DNA of 11,498 bases from an uncultured Megasphaera sp. GTDB lineage: Bacteria; Bacillota; Negativicutes; Veillonellales; Megasphaeraceae. Below, in pieces: positions 1-7,033 of this stretch. The position numbers were made by a program, and so were the translations under genes. Within the stretch, counting starts at the first letter, position 1. Every line of letters begins with the position of its first letter. The notes beneath the pieces were generated by a model. The model saw nothing but the letters and a program-made list of their open reading frames with translations, did no database searches and was not told the DNA's origin. The stretch is from NCBI RefSeq assembly GCF_958350005.1, contig NZ_CATWFF010000058.1, forward strand, positions 1-11,498, read 5' to 3'.

Positions 1-84
1 CAATAAAGAAGTCGTGATTTACGCAAAAGACGACAAAAAAGTGTTATTTTTTCTTCAGCCTCTCCCGCTCTGCCACAGTAACGC

Positions 85-125
85 AAAAGCCGCATCCCCT
101 CCTGCTATTCCAGGAGAAGATGCGG
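85..125 (-). terminator. Intrinsic terminator closing the larA/flavoenzyme cluster
   Basis: Read on the minus strand, a 7-bp GC-rich outer stem (90-96 with 119-125) and a 6-bp inner stem (99-104 with 111-116) are separated by a 2x2 internal loop and capped by a 6-nt loop. A short run of four T follows (complement of 85-88). It lies 25 bases past the stop of the flavoenzyme gene, where its transcript should end. The T run is short, so termination may be incomplete. Confidence 0.8.
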
Positions 126-149
126 TGCCATATGCAGTCTCATATATAA

Positions 150-1550
150 TTATTCTTCTTCAATGACCTTGCCCGGATTCAGAATCCAGTTGGGATCTAC
201 AGCCTTTTTAATCGTTTTCATCAGTTCCAGTTCGACAGGATCTGTATATTCTTCCATGTAGTGCAGCCGTTTAAAGCCAATGCCGTGTTCGCCGGACAGG
301 CGGCCGCCCAGGCCATATACGTACCGATAGGCCATGGCACGGAATTCTTTCAGCTGCCGTTCCCATTCTTCATCGGACATATGGCACTTCAAAATCTGGA
401 AATGCAGATTTCCGTCACCGGCATGGGCCAGGCAGAACAGGCGGAAGTCATATTTCTTGCTTTCTTTCAGCAAGGTCTGAATGCAGTCGGCAATCTTCGT
501 CACCGGCACGACCAGATCTTCTGACGTAGCCACTTTGGAGAAGACCCGCGTACTTTCCAGGCAGTTTCTCCGCACCTTCCAGACCCGGTCATCTGCTTCA
601 ACGACGTCGGTAGCGCCGCATTCTTCACAAATAGCGGCCAGTTTATCCATTTTGTCGTCCAGTTCTTCTTCCGTAAAGGTTTCAATGGAAATAATATCGT
701 AGCAGCCGTCTTCATAATGAGGAAGGCGAAGTTCACTGTAATCGCTGGCACTGCGGACGAAGTTATTGTCCATAAATTCGACCGATGTCGGATTAAGTCC
801 GGCCTTGACCAGTTTCGGCACCAGTGCCGTCGCTTTGGCCAGATCTGTAAATACGGCCAGCACATCCAGACGATACGGGCACAGGGGAACCAGTTTCAAT
901 GTGGCCTTGGTAATAATGCCCAGCGTCCCTTCAGAACCAATAATGAGCTGGTCCAGACAAAAGCCGGTGGAGCATTTCTTCAGCGTGGCCCCCAGGGTCG
1001 TCACTTTGCCGCTGGGCAGGACGACTTCCACAGAATAGACCTGATGCCGCGTCGTACCGTAGCGAACGGCTTTATTACCGCCGGCATTGGTTGCCAGATT
1101 GCCGCCAATGAGGCAGCTGTCCGAGCTGCACGGATCGCCGGCATACATGAGACCCTTGGAGTGGGCCAGGTTCTGAATGTCAATGGTGCGGACACCGGCT
1201 TCGACAACCATGTACATGCCGTCTTCATTCATTTCCAGAATATGATTCATCCGTTCCATTAGCAGGACAATACCGTGGTATACCGGTACAGCGCCGCAGC
1301 TGACACTCGTGCCGGCACTGCGCGGCGTCACCGGCACCTTGTACTGGTTGGCAATCTTCATGACTGCCGACACTTCTTCCGTATTGGCCGGCAGCACGAC
1401 GACTTCCGGCAGGCGCCAGAATGACGGCGCCAGGCTTTCATCGCCTTCATAGGTTTTCAGTACATCTGCGTCGGTTTTGACGTATTTGTCGCCTACGGCC
1501 TTTCGCAAGGCCTGTAATACTTCTTCCGTAACTGGATTATATGATGCCAT
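150..1550 (-). CDS. FAD-linked 2-hydroxyacid dehydrogenase (GlcD / D-lactate dehydrogenase family)
   Basis: A 466-residue cytosolic flavoenzyme with no signal peptide or membrane helix. It should oxidise a D-2-hydroxyacid, most simply D-lactate to pyruvate, passing electrons from FAD to an unseen acceptor such as ETF or quinone. The PCMH-type FAD-binding domain spans about residues 47-220, with PRSAGTS at 76-82, GGNLATNAGG at 149-158 and GSEGTLGI at 205-212. The FAD-oxidase C domain follows, with the family signatures HAGDGNLH (376-383), SGEHGIG (419-425) and NPGK (458-461). Length is normal for the family. The ATG at 1550 has a close purine-rich AAGGG and a GGGGA further upstream. It lies 112 bases downstream of larA on the same strand and is probably co-transcribed, which favours D-lactate. 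No etfAB or iron-sulfur subunit is nearby. The FAD loop SAGTSVSCGA differs from the commoner GAGTGLSGGA. Glycolate or D-2-hydroxyglutarate are alternative substrates. Confidence 0.93.
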   Translation of the reverse strand: MASYNPVTEEVLQALRKAVGDKYVKTDADVLKTYEGDESLAPSFWRLPEVVVLPANTEEVSAVMKIANQYKVPVTPRSAGTSVSCGAVPVYHGIVLLMERMNHILEMNEDGMYMVVEAGVRTIDIQNLAHSKGLMYAGDPCSSDSCLIGGNLATNAGGNKAVRYGTTRHQVYSVEVVLPSGKVTTLGATLKKCSTGFCLDQLIIGSEGTLGIITKATLKLVPLCPYRLDVLAVFTDLAKATALVPKLVKAGLNPTSVEFMDNNFVRSASDYSELRLPHYEDGCYDIISIETFTEEELDDKMDKLAAICEECGATDVVEADDRVWKVRRNCLESTRVFSKVATSEDLVVPVTKIADCIQTLLKESKKYDFRLFCLAHAGDGNLHFQILKCHMSDEEWERQLKEFRAMAYRYVYGLGGRLSGEHGIGFKRLHYMEEYTDPVELELMKTIKKAVDPNWILNPGKVIEEE

Positions 1551-1662
1551 TTCCCTTAAAATCCCCTTTTTATCTATAAATGCTGCAGGATGCCACAGAT
1601 AATGCAGCCTCCTGAAAAACCAAATTTCTACGGACCAATGCTGCCATCACGTCAGCTGTTCC

Positions 1663-2964
1663 CTACTTCTGCAGTACCGGGAACGTCGCTGCGGCATGGC
1701 TCATGACGGTGACTGTATAGTCTTCTTTCCCTTCTGCTGCCAGCTCTTTCCTGGCCATGGCCCAGGCTTCTTCCAGCGTTGCTGCCGGAATCTGGCCGCT
1801 CTGCCGGATAATATCAAAATTTTCCGGCCGCGTAACGATATACACCTGCTTCATGGACTGAATAATACAGCGAGACTTGAAAGCGACAAAGGCGGGAATG
1901 GAAAAATCAGCCCGCAAATCCGTTTCAAAAGCAGCCATATCACTGCGGAAGAACCAGTCTGTAAAAATAGCCGGTTCCTTAATATCCGGGCAGTCCAGCG
2001 TAAAGATCATAATGCCGCCGGGCTTGGTAGCAAAGACAGCATTCATATGGGCTTTCATGCTCTGATACAGATTCATGTCCTTGGGATAGCCGCCGGCCGA
2101 GCCGATTGTCACATCAGCCTGGGCGGAAATAGGCACGCTGGCAATGCGCAGCAAGTCATCACAGCCTTTTTTCCAGGCATCGTACCAGTGGCCGCCGACA
2201 ACTTCATACAGCCCGCCGTCAGCCGTAAACACCGTATTGACCAGAAAAGCCGGATTCAGCAATGCTGCAGCCTGGCGCATATCATCGTGAAGCGGATTGT
2301 CTTCGAGAAGGCTCGTTTCACACAGGGGATTACAGCCGCCGCCCAGTTCTTCCGTCAAGGCCATGGCATGATTGCGCATAATCGTTTCATAGCCGGAAAT
2401 CCCCGGCAGCACTGCCTTGCGGCCGCCGCCAAAACCGGCCATGGGATGAAACGCAACGGAACCGGTCAGAATGACCTTATCGGCCTTGACTGCTTCGGCA
2501 TCCAGATAAATGGCATTGCCGTGCGTCGTCGTGCCGACGTAGGCCAGCCGGTCCGGATTGCGGCTGTCATGATTGACAATACGCAGCCGCCGGGCCATCT
2601 CCCTGCCGCAGACAATGGCGTCTTCTTCCGGCGTATGGGCGCGGTGCGTCCCCTGGGCCGTAATGACCGTAATCTGAGCATCCTGCACGCCGATGCTATT
2701 CAGTTCTTCCACGATGACCGGCAGCATGACATCCGTATGAACCAGACGGGTAATGTCGCTGACAACGATAGCTACCGTATCTGTCGCCTGGATAACATCG
2801 CGCAGCGGTGCAGTGCCGACAGGTTCACGCAGGGCTTTGCGCACCGCTGCGGCTTCATCAGTTACTTCCGGCACGTCGTTGCCGTGAAGATCATACAACA
2901 GATGGGATTCATCCAGAGACACGGTCTGGATTCCTTTTCCACAGGGAAGAGAAAATGATTTCAT
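1663..2964 (-). CDS. larA: LarA-type nickel-pincer 2-hydroxyacid (lactate) racemase
   Basis: A 433-residue LarA/DUF2088 protein. LarA interconverts L- and D-lactate by hydride transfer using a nickel pincer (NPN) cofactor bound to a lysine. The catalytic residues known from Lactobacillus plantarum LarA appear in matching motifs: D70 and R73 in VSDITRL, H107 in QGTHRAH, H173 and K183 in the FHPMAGFGGGRK segment (K183 is the expected cofactor lysine), H199 in MRNHAMA, and Y300, Q301, K304 in NLYQSMK. Nothing essential is missing. The ATG at 2964 has a GAAGG site (about 2971-2977) at normal spacing. It lies upstream of the D-2-hydroxyacid dehydrogenase, so the pair could feed L-lactate through the D-isomer. 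LarB, LarC and LarE, needed to make the cofactor, are absent here. LarA homologues also racemise malate, phenyllactate, hydroxyglutarate and other 2-hydroxyacids, so the substrate is inferred from context. Confidence 0.93.
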   Translation of the reverse strand: MKSFSLPCGKGIQTVSLDESHLLYDLHGNDVPEVTDEAAAVRKALREPVGTAPLRDVIQATDTVAIVVSDITRLVHTDVMLPVIVEELNSIGVQDAQITVITAQGTHRAHTPEEDAIVCGREMARRLRIVNHDSRNPDRLAYVGTTTHGNAIYLDAEAVKADKVILTGSVAFHPMAGFGGGRKAVLPGISGYETIMRNHAMALTEELGGGCNPLCETSLLEDNPLHDDMRQAAALLNPAFLVNTVFTADGGLYEVVGGHWYDAWKKGCDDLLRIASVPISAQADVTIGSAGGYPKDMNLYQSMKAHMNAVFATKPGGIMIFTLDCPDIKEPAIFTDWFFRSDMAAFETDLRADFSIPAFVAFKSRCIIQSMKQVYIVTRPENFDIIRQSGQIPAATLEEAWAMARKELAAEGKEDYTVTVMSHAAATFPVLQK

Positions 2965-2993
2965 ATGCTACCTTCTTTATCGTAATACGTAAC

Positions 2994-3024
2994 TATATAA
3001 CGTTTTATATGTATAACTCTTCAA
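2994..3024 (-). promoter_or_regulatory. Possible larA promoter with AT-rich dyads
   Basis: Read on the minus strand, TTGAAG (3024-3019) lies 18 bases before TTATAT (3000-2995), a passable -35/-10 pair about 30 bases upstream of the larA start. The segment is far more AT-rich than its surroundings. It contains short imperfect dyads, such as GTTATACATATAAAAC near 3002-3017 and CGTAATACG near 2980-2988, of a size a GntR-family dimer could bind. The match is only fair, and larA may instead be read from upstream. Confidence 0.35.
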
Positions 3025-3182
3025 AATAAATTCCATCGCCCCATGTACAGGGCGACGAGAGTCCGTATAAACAGCAATGCGAACAGACCCATGGTTATGA
3101 TATATAACTGCTTTTCAAATTCATCCAGATGGTGAGTCCGGTGATGCATGTGATGAAGCATGTGAATGATGTGCAGCAGCAT
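3021..3182 (-). CDS. His-rich 53-residue single-pass membrane microprotein
   Basis: A 53-codon frame opens 15 bases after the regulator's stop and ends 56 bases before larA. The N-terminal part (MLLHIIHMLHHMHHRTHH) holds eight histidines in its first 18 residues, at 4, 7, 10, 11, 13, 14, 17 and 18. A short acidic stretch (LDEFEK, 19-24) follows, then one hydrophobic helix at about 26-48 and a basic end (GRWNLF). That layout, a polar metal-ligand-rich head plus one membrane anchor, is coherent, and the frame fills most of an otherwise unexplained gap in the gene order. The ribosome site is weak: GGGG about eight bases before the ATG, with possible translational coupling to the regulator. I recognise no family. 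A role in metal handling, for example nickel for LarA, is speculation from composition and position. It could also be a chance open frame. Confidence 0.6.
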   Translation of the reverse strand: MLLHIIHMLHHMHHRTHHLDEFEKQLYIITMGLFALLFIRTLVALYMGRWNLF

Positions 3183-3197
3183 GCCGATCGCCCCGCT

Positions 3198-3956
3198 TTA
3201 TGTATCCTGCCAGTCCGTTTTTTTCGCTGTATGGGGAAATAACTCGTGAATCTGACGAGCCGACTCTTCATCCTGCTGGATGCCTTTGAGCAGCGTTTTT
3301 TCCGAGTTTTCCATATGCTTTTTCGCTACCCGACGGGCCATGACACTGTTATGTTCGGCAATATTTTCCACCATCAGGCGATGTTCTTCCCACGTTGCTG
3401 CCAGCCGTCCCGGATAATGCATGGAAATCGAACGAAACCGCAGCATCTGCTCCCGCAGATTATGGAGAATATCGACCAGACGCTGATTGCGGCTGGCCTG
3501 ATACAGTGCATCATGGAAGCGTACATCAGCGTCGACGATTTTTTCAAAGTCATCATGCTCCATGTATTCGTTAATTTCCACCAGAATACGTTCCAGATTT
3601 TCCAGTTCATCCGGCGTAATCCGTTCGGCTGCCAGGCCGGCAGCCAGTTCTTCCAGGGCGCCGCGAATTTCAAAAACCTGAGAAATATCCTTCAGGGAAA
3701 TATCAGCTACATAGGCCCCCCGCCGCGGCACCATGACGACAAAGCCTTCCTGCTCGAGCTTGCGGATTGCCTCGCGAATAGGAGTGCGGCTGACGCCCAG
3801 TTCTTCAGCCAGGCGAATTTCCATCAGCCGTTCTCCCGGCTGGAGCACGCCGTCCTTAATCGCCTGCCGCAGGGCTTCGCTGACGACATCGCGCAGGGGC
3901 TTATAGGCATCCAGCTGAATAGGCTCCAGTTTATATTGTTTATCCGTTTTCATCAT
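3198..3956 (-). CDS. GntR-family transcriptional regulator, FadR/FCD subfamily
   Basis: A 252-residue DNA-binding regulator, active as a dimer, of the subfamily that usually senses small carboxylic acids. The winged helix-turn-helix covers about residues 17-85, with recognition segment SRTPIREAIRKLEQEG at 56-71. The FCD effector domain covers about 89-222 and keeps the candidate metal ligands D144, H148, H192 and H214, so a metal-assisted carboxylate site is likely intact. I chose the ATG at 3956 because AGAGGTGA lies about 12 bases upstream. A GTG at 3971 would add five residues but has no clear ribosome site. With the ATG start, the gene overlaps the ispE stop by 17 bases and is probably translated in coupling with it. 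Its position before larA and the flavoenzyme suggests control by lactate or a related acid, but the target is inferred, since it may be conserved beside ispE for another reason. Confidence 0.93.
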   Translation of the reverse strand: MMKTDKQYKLEPIQLDAYKPLRDVVSEALRQAIKDGVLQPGERLMEIRLAEELGVSRTPIREAIRKLEQEGFVVMVPRRGAYVADISLKDISQVFEIRGALEELAAGLAAERITPDELENLERILVEINEYMEHDDFEKIVDADVRFHDALYQASRNQRLVDILHNLREQMLRFRSISMHYPGRLAATWEEHRLMVENIAEHNSVMARRVAKKHMENSEKTLLKGIQQDEESARQIHELFPHTAKKTDWQDT

Positions 3957-4833
3957 ACGAATTATTGTCACCTCTGACTAATGTGCACTGATACACGTCG
4001 ATTCCTATGGCCTGCTGTGCTGCTTCCTGACATATCTGCCGGTACAGCATCGTTCCGTCCCGTTGCGGCGGCACTACGGCAAAGACAGTAGGACCGCTGC
4101 CGGCCATGAGTGGGCGAAGGCCCTGCTGCCGCAGCAGCTGCCGGCATATGTCAATTTGCGGTACGCCGGGAATGACCAGCTCTTCGAAGGTATTGCCCAT
4201 AGACCGGATAAGAGCCGTCCAATCCCTTTTTTCTGCAGCTGTAACGGCGGCATCGACGGCCACAGGACGAAGCTGCGAGGGATGCTCGTCAAAGAGGGCA
4301 TAAGCCCGGCCCGTATAGACCGGTACATGAGGATGCAGAATCAGGACTTCCCAGTCCGTCAGGGCCGGCAGGGGCTGCAGTACATCGCCAATGCCCCTTC
4401 CCCGCATGGTTCCGCCGCAGATGCAAAAGGGGACATCGGCGCCAAGAGATGCGCCAATACGGCACAGCGCCTTTGTCGAAAGGCCCAGATTCCACAACCG
4501 GTTTAAGCCCCTCAGTACAGCGGCGCAGTCCGTACTGCCGCCGGCAAGACCAGCGGCCAGAGGAATCTGTTTGTCAATATGAATGGACACACCATGCGGC
4601 CCTGAGTAATATGACTTCAACGCGGCAAAAGCCCGGTAGGCCAAATTGGATTCATCACAGGACAGCTGCGGATTAGAACAGGTTAACCGGAACTGATCCG
4701 ATCGTTCCAGCTGAATCCGATCACGCAGACTTACGGATTGAAAGACCGTATCTATGGTATGATAGCCATCATCGCGCCGCCCTGTAATTTCCAACGCTAA
4801 ATTGATCTTGCCGTAGCCCCATTCTTCGATCAT
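3940..4833 (-). CDS. ispE: 4-diphosphocytidyl-2-C-methyl-D-erythritol kinase
   Basis: A 297-residue GHMP-superfamily kinase of the non-mevalonate (MEP) isoprenoid pathway. It phosphorylates the 2-hydroxyl of CDP-methylerythritol with ATP in the cytosol. Signatures are in order: GYGKINLALEITGRRDDGYH at the N-terminus with catalytic K9, the GHMP glycine-rich ATP loop PLAAGLAGGSTDCAA (91-105), GADVPF with catalytic D133 (131-136), and the C-terminal MAGSGPTVFAV motif (243-253). Length is slightly above the usual 280-290. The ATG at 4833 has GGAG eight bases upstream. The 3' end overlaps the start of the GntR regulator. In Bacillus the gene after ispE is the regulator purR; here an unrelated regulator type holds that position. 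I found no convincing minus-strand promoter in the 200 bases upstream, which also carry the divergent yitT promoter. Confidence 0.97.
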   Translation of the reverse strand: MIEEWGYGKINLALEITGRRDDGYHTIDTVFQSVSLRDRIQLERSDQFRLTCSNPQLSCDESNLAYRAFAALKSYYSGPHGVSIHIDKQIPLAAGLAGGSTDCAAVLRGLNRLWNLGLSTKALCRIGASLGADVPFCICGGTMRGRGIGDVLQPLPALTDWEVLILHPHVPVYTGRAYALFDEHPSQLRPVAVDAAVTAAEKRDWTALIRSMGNTFEELVIPGVPQIDICRQLLRQQGLRPLMAGSGPTVFAVVPPQRDGTMLYRQICQEAAQQAIGIDVYQCTLVRGDNNSYDENG

Positions 4834-4876
4834 CCCTGCCGCTCCATTTCACCTGCAAAATTCCCTTCTCCCCGTA

Positions 4877-4906
4877 TTGAATTAAATTTTTCTCTTATGG
4901 TATAAT
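4877..4906 (+). promoter_or_regulatory. Promoter of the YitT-family gene
   Basis: TTGAAT (4877-4882), an 18-base spacer and a consensus TATAAT (4901-4906), preceded by TGG, which makes an extended -10. Transcription should begin near 4912, leaving a leader of about 128 bases before the start codon at 5040. The same TGGTATAAT element occurs in the minus-strand promoter at 8937-8964. Confidence 0.8.
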
Positions 4907-5039
4907 GATGGGACAGTGCAGGTATCTCTCTAGAAGACGATCCCTTATCTCCCATCCTCGTGAAGAAGGCACACGATTTATTATATCGTTTTTTCTTGTA
5001 TTTTACAATTGTTTCTGTATACCAATAGGAGCAAAGATC

Positions 5040-5975
5040 ATGAAAAACACGCACACTCTTTCGTGGAAACGCCTGGCCATTCCGTACGTCGCTTCCTTTG
5101 TGGGCGGACTTATTGCCGCCATCGGGCTGAATGCCTTTTTTATTCCTCATCACCTGCTCAGCAGCGGCATCAGCGGCGTCGCCGTAGTCCTCTACTTTAT
5201 TCTGGGCATTCCCGTAGGCACCTTGGTATTTATCTTAAATATACCAGTCATGATAGCCTGCTATAAATTCATGGGGCGGCAATACACCATTCTCAGCATT
5301 GTCGGCACCTTCATGTTCTCTGCTGAAATCGACGCTACAGCCTTTCTGGCAGAGTGGGAAATCATCAAAGATCCCATCATTTCCGCCATTGCCGGCGGCC
5401 TCATATCGGGCATCGGCTTTGGCATTTTATACAAATACGGCGGCAACAGCGGCGGCCTTGATGTAGTTGGTGCTATTGTCAAGAAATATTACTCCCTGGA
5501 AATCAGCAATGTCGTCATGGCCATTAACACGGTCATCTTTCTGGGCGCAGCCTACATGTTCTCCCTGGAAATGGCCGTCCTCACCTTTGTCGGCGCCTAT
5601 ATTGCCACCTTCATTACCAACAAGGTCGTCATCGGCCTGAAGCAGCGGAAATCAGTCATCATTATTTCCAACCGCGCCGAAGACATTGCCAACCTGCTCA
5701 TGCGCTACATCGGCCACGGCGCTACCTATTTCCATGGCCAGGGCGCTTATACGATGCAGGACAAACGCATTATCTACGCCGTCATTAAACTGACGGAAGT
5801 ATCCAAAGTAAAAGAGCTGGTTCACAAAATGGATCCCAGTGCCTTTATGATTATCAGCGACGCCTCGGAAGTTGTGGGCCGCGGCTTTACAGGGCCCAAG
5901 ATCAAGTATCACGCCTATCCTGGCGATTCCATGTCCATGCCGCGGACCAAAAAGTCACCTCCTCCCGAATATTAA
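5040..5975 (+). CDS. YitT-family membrane protein (DUF161 + DUF2179)
   Basis: A 311-residue integral membrane protein of the YitT family, common in Firmicutes and of unknown biochemical function, often suspected of transport. The N-terminal membrane domain has about five or six helices (roughly 13-35, 43-58, 60-75, 81-100, 112-132, 157-200), with the family glycine motifs FIPHHLLSSGISG (34-46) and GGNSGGLDVVGAI (134-146). A cytoplasmic DUF2179 domain (about 204-278), including EVSKVKELVHKMDPSAFMII, follows, and the protein ends in a charged, proline-rich tail (SPPPEY). The start at 5040 was chosen because AGGAG (5027-5031) precedes it and the predicted helices begin just after. The frame stays open upstream to 4905, but that would place the start on the -10 of the promoter. 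A strong terminator follows directly, so it is probably transcribed alone. Confidence 0.93.
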   Translation: MKNTHTLSWKRLAIPYVASFVGGLIAAIGLNAFFIPHHLLSSGISGVAVVLYFILGIPVGTLVFILNIPVMIACYKFMGRQYTILSIVGTFMFSAEIDATAFLAEWEIIKDPIISAIAGGLISGIGFGILYKYGGNSGGLDVVGAIVKKYYSLEISNVVMAINTVIFLGAAYMFSLEMAVLTFVGAYIATFITNKVVIGLKQRKSVIIISNRAEDIANLLMRYIGHGATYFHGQGAYTMQDKRIIYAVIKLTEVSKVKELVHKMDPSAFMIISDASEVVGRGFTGPKIKYHAYPGDSMSMPRTKKSPPPEY

Positions 5976-5986
5976 TCCACTACAGT

Positions 5987-6032
5987 ATCGAGCAGAACCT
6001 GTGCGGTTTCACGTACATCTGCTCGATTTTTA
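5987..6032 (+). terminator. Intrinsic terminator after the YitT-family gene
   Basis: A perfect 10-bp stem (5987-5996 with 6018-6027, ATCGAGCAGA with TCTGCTCGAT) closes a 21-nt loop and runs straight into TTTTTAT. It lies 12 bases after the yitT stop and separates it from the deoR-type gene. Confidence 0.92.
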
Positions 6033-6078
6033 TAACGCCATAGCCCCCCATCGCCGCTGCCCGAAAGGAGAATCCCCT

Positions 6079-6837
6079 ATGTTACAGGAAGAACGGAAAA
6101 ATATTATTTTACAGGAATTAAGCTGCCGCTCCATCGTCAAACTGGAAGAACTGGCCACACTGCTCAACGTATCAGTCGACACAGTTCGCCGCGACCTGAA
6201 AGCACTGGACCGGGCCGGACTGATTCAGTACGTCCGCGGCGGCGCCAAGGCCCTGCGGGAATCTCAGCAGTTTTCCCATTTCAACGGCCGCAAAGTGCTG
6301 CACAATGACTTAAAGCGGCAGGCTGCCCGCAAAGCTGTCCTCCGCATCCACAAAGGCGATACGATTATGCTCAATGCCGGTACGACGACGACCATTTTAG
6401 CCGAAGAAATCGCCCGGACCGGTATCGTCTGCACCCTGATTACCAACAATATTGCCGCCGCCGAAGCCGCTTCCAACAGCCCGGAATGCAGTATTCATCT
6501 CATTGGCGGCGAATGGGACAGTGAAGAACGCTCCACCTGGGGCAGCCGCTGTCTGCGGGAAACAGAAACGTATTTTCCGGATATTTGCTTTCTCGCTGTA
6601 AACGCCCTGGACTGTCAGGCCGGGCTGACGGACTTCCGCTTCCATGAAATCCCCATCATGCAGGTCATGGCCAAAAATGCCTGGAAAACCATTGCCGTCA
6701 TGGATTCCACCAAACTGGACCTGATGGCCAAAAAGCAGATTTTTCCCTTGCGCCAGACGCCGCTGGTCCTCATGGATGATAATGTAAGCACCGAAACCCG
6801 TGACCGCTACTGCCGCGCCGGGCTGATTATTGAGTAA
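6079..6837 (+). CDS. DeoR-family transcriptional regulator
   Basis: A 252-residue sugar-type regulator, usually a repressor released by a phosphorylated sugar. The N-terminal DeoR helix-turn-helix covers about 3-58, with recognition helix VSVDTVRRDL (31-40) followed by the wing-region RGGAKAL. The DeoRC sensor domain (about 79-235) has the phosphate-binding NAGTTTT loop (99-105), ITNN (121-124), IGGEW (142-146) and the conserved VMDSTKL (208-214). It is full length. The ATG at 6079 has AAAGGAG eight bases upstream. The frame is open back to 5872, but that stretch crosses the yitT stop and terminator and has no ribosome site. No sugar-metabolism gene is adjacent, so the regulon cannot be read from context. 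A poor TATAAC (6031-6036) is the only -10-like element in the short gap. No clear terminator follows, so transcripts may run into the tRNA region. Confidence 0.93.
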   Translation: MLQEERKNIILQELSCRSIVKLEELATLLNVSVDTVRRDLKALDRAGLIQYVRGGAKALRESQQFSHFNGRKVLHNDLKRQAARKAVLRIHKGDTIMLNAGTTTTILAEEIARTGIVCTLITNNIAAAEAASNSPECSIHLIGGEWDSEERSTWGSRCLRETETYFPDICFLAVNALDCQAGLTDFRFHEIPIMQVMAKNAWKTIAVMDSTKLDLMAKKQIFPLRQTPLVLMDDNVSTETRDRYCRAGLIIE

Positions 6838-6880
6838 GCAGGAGTTCTCTCCCGGACCATGACAAAAGGGAAAAAATATA

Positions 6881-6909
6881 TTGACAAGACCTCCTGTCCA
6901 TAGTATAAT
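6881..6909 (+). promoter_or_regulatory. Consensus promoter of tRNA-Ser
   Basis: TTGACA (6881-6886), a 17-base spacer and TATAAT (6904-6909): a full match to the housekeeping sigma consensus with ideal spacing, about 21 bases before the mature tRNA 5' end, as expected for a highly expressed stable RNA. Confidence 0.95.
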
Positions 6910-6930
6910 GACCTAGTCAGCTAACGACAT

Positions 6931-7021
6931 GGAGTGATACTCAAGAGGCTGAAGAGGACGGTTTGCTAAATCGTTAGAGGTCGCAAGGCCTGCGAGAGTT
7001 CGAATCTCTCTCACTCCGCCA
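6931..7021 (+). tRNA. tRNA-Ser (anticodon GCU)
   Basis: The acceptor stem GGAGTGA (6931-6937) pairs perfectly with TCACTCC (7011-7017), followed by discriminator G and an encoded CCA (7019-7021). The anticodon arm is ACGGT-TTGCTAA-ATCGT (one G-U pair) with GCT at positions 34-36, which reads AGC and AGU serine codons. The long variable arm (AGAGGTCGCAAGGCCTG region) is the type II structure expected of serine tRNA. The T arm is GAGAG-TTCGAAT-CTCTC. Confidence 0.98.
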
Positions 7022-7033
7022 GATTCCTGGATT

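Noticed and set aside
1566..1615. Interleaved CAGGA/TCCTG and GCTGCA/TGCAGC inverted repeats between larA and the flavoenzyme gene
   Set aside because: The stems are only 5-6 bp with long loops and no T run, too weak to call an attenuator or terminator.
1696..2958. Plus-strand open frame of 420 codons
   Set aside because: It lies exactly antisense to larA, whose catalytic motifs are all present on the minus strand; the plus-strand translation has no recognisable domain.
4830..5153. Minus-strand open frame of 107 codons upstream of ispE
   Set aside because: It crosses the yitT promoter and start, is low in complexity of known motifs, has no ribosome site and resembles no protein; it is an antisense shadow.
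5872..6078. N-terminal extension of the DeoR-type protein
   Set aside because: The extension overlaps the end of yitT and a strong terminator and has no ribosome site; AAAGGAG points to the ATG at 6079.
6838..6860. GGAG-TTCT-CTCC hairpin after the DeoR-type gene
   Set aside because: A 4-bp stem without a T run is not a credible terminator.
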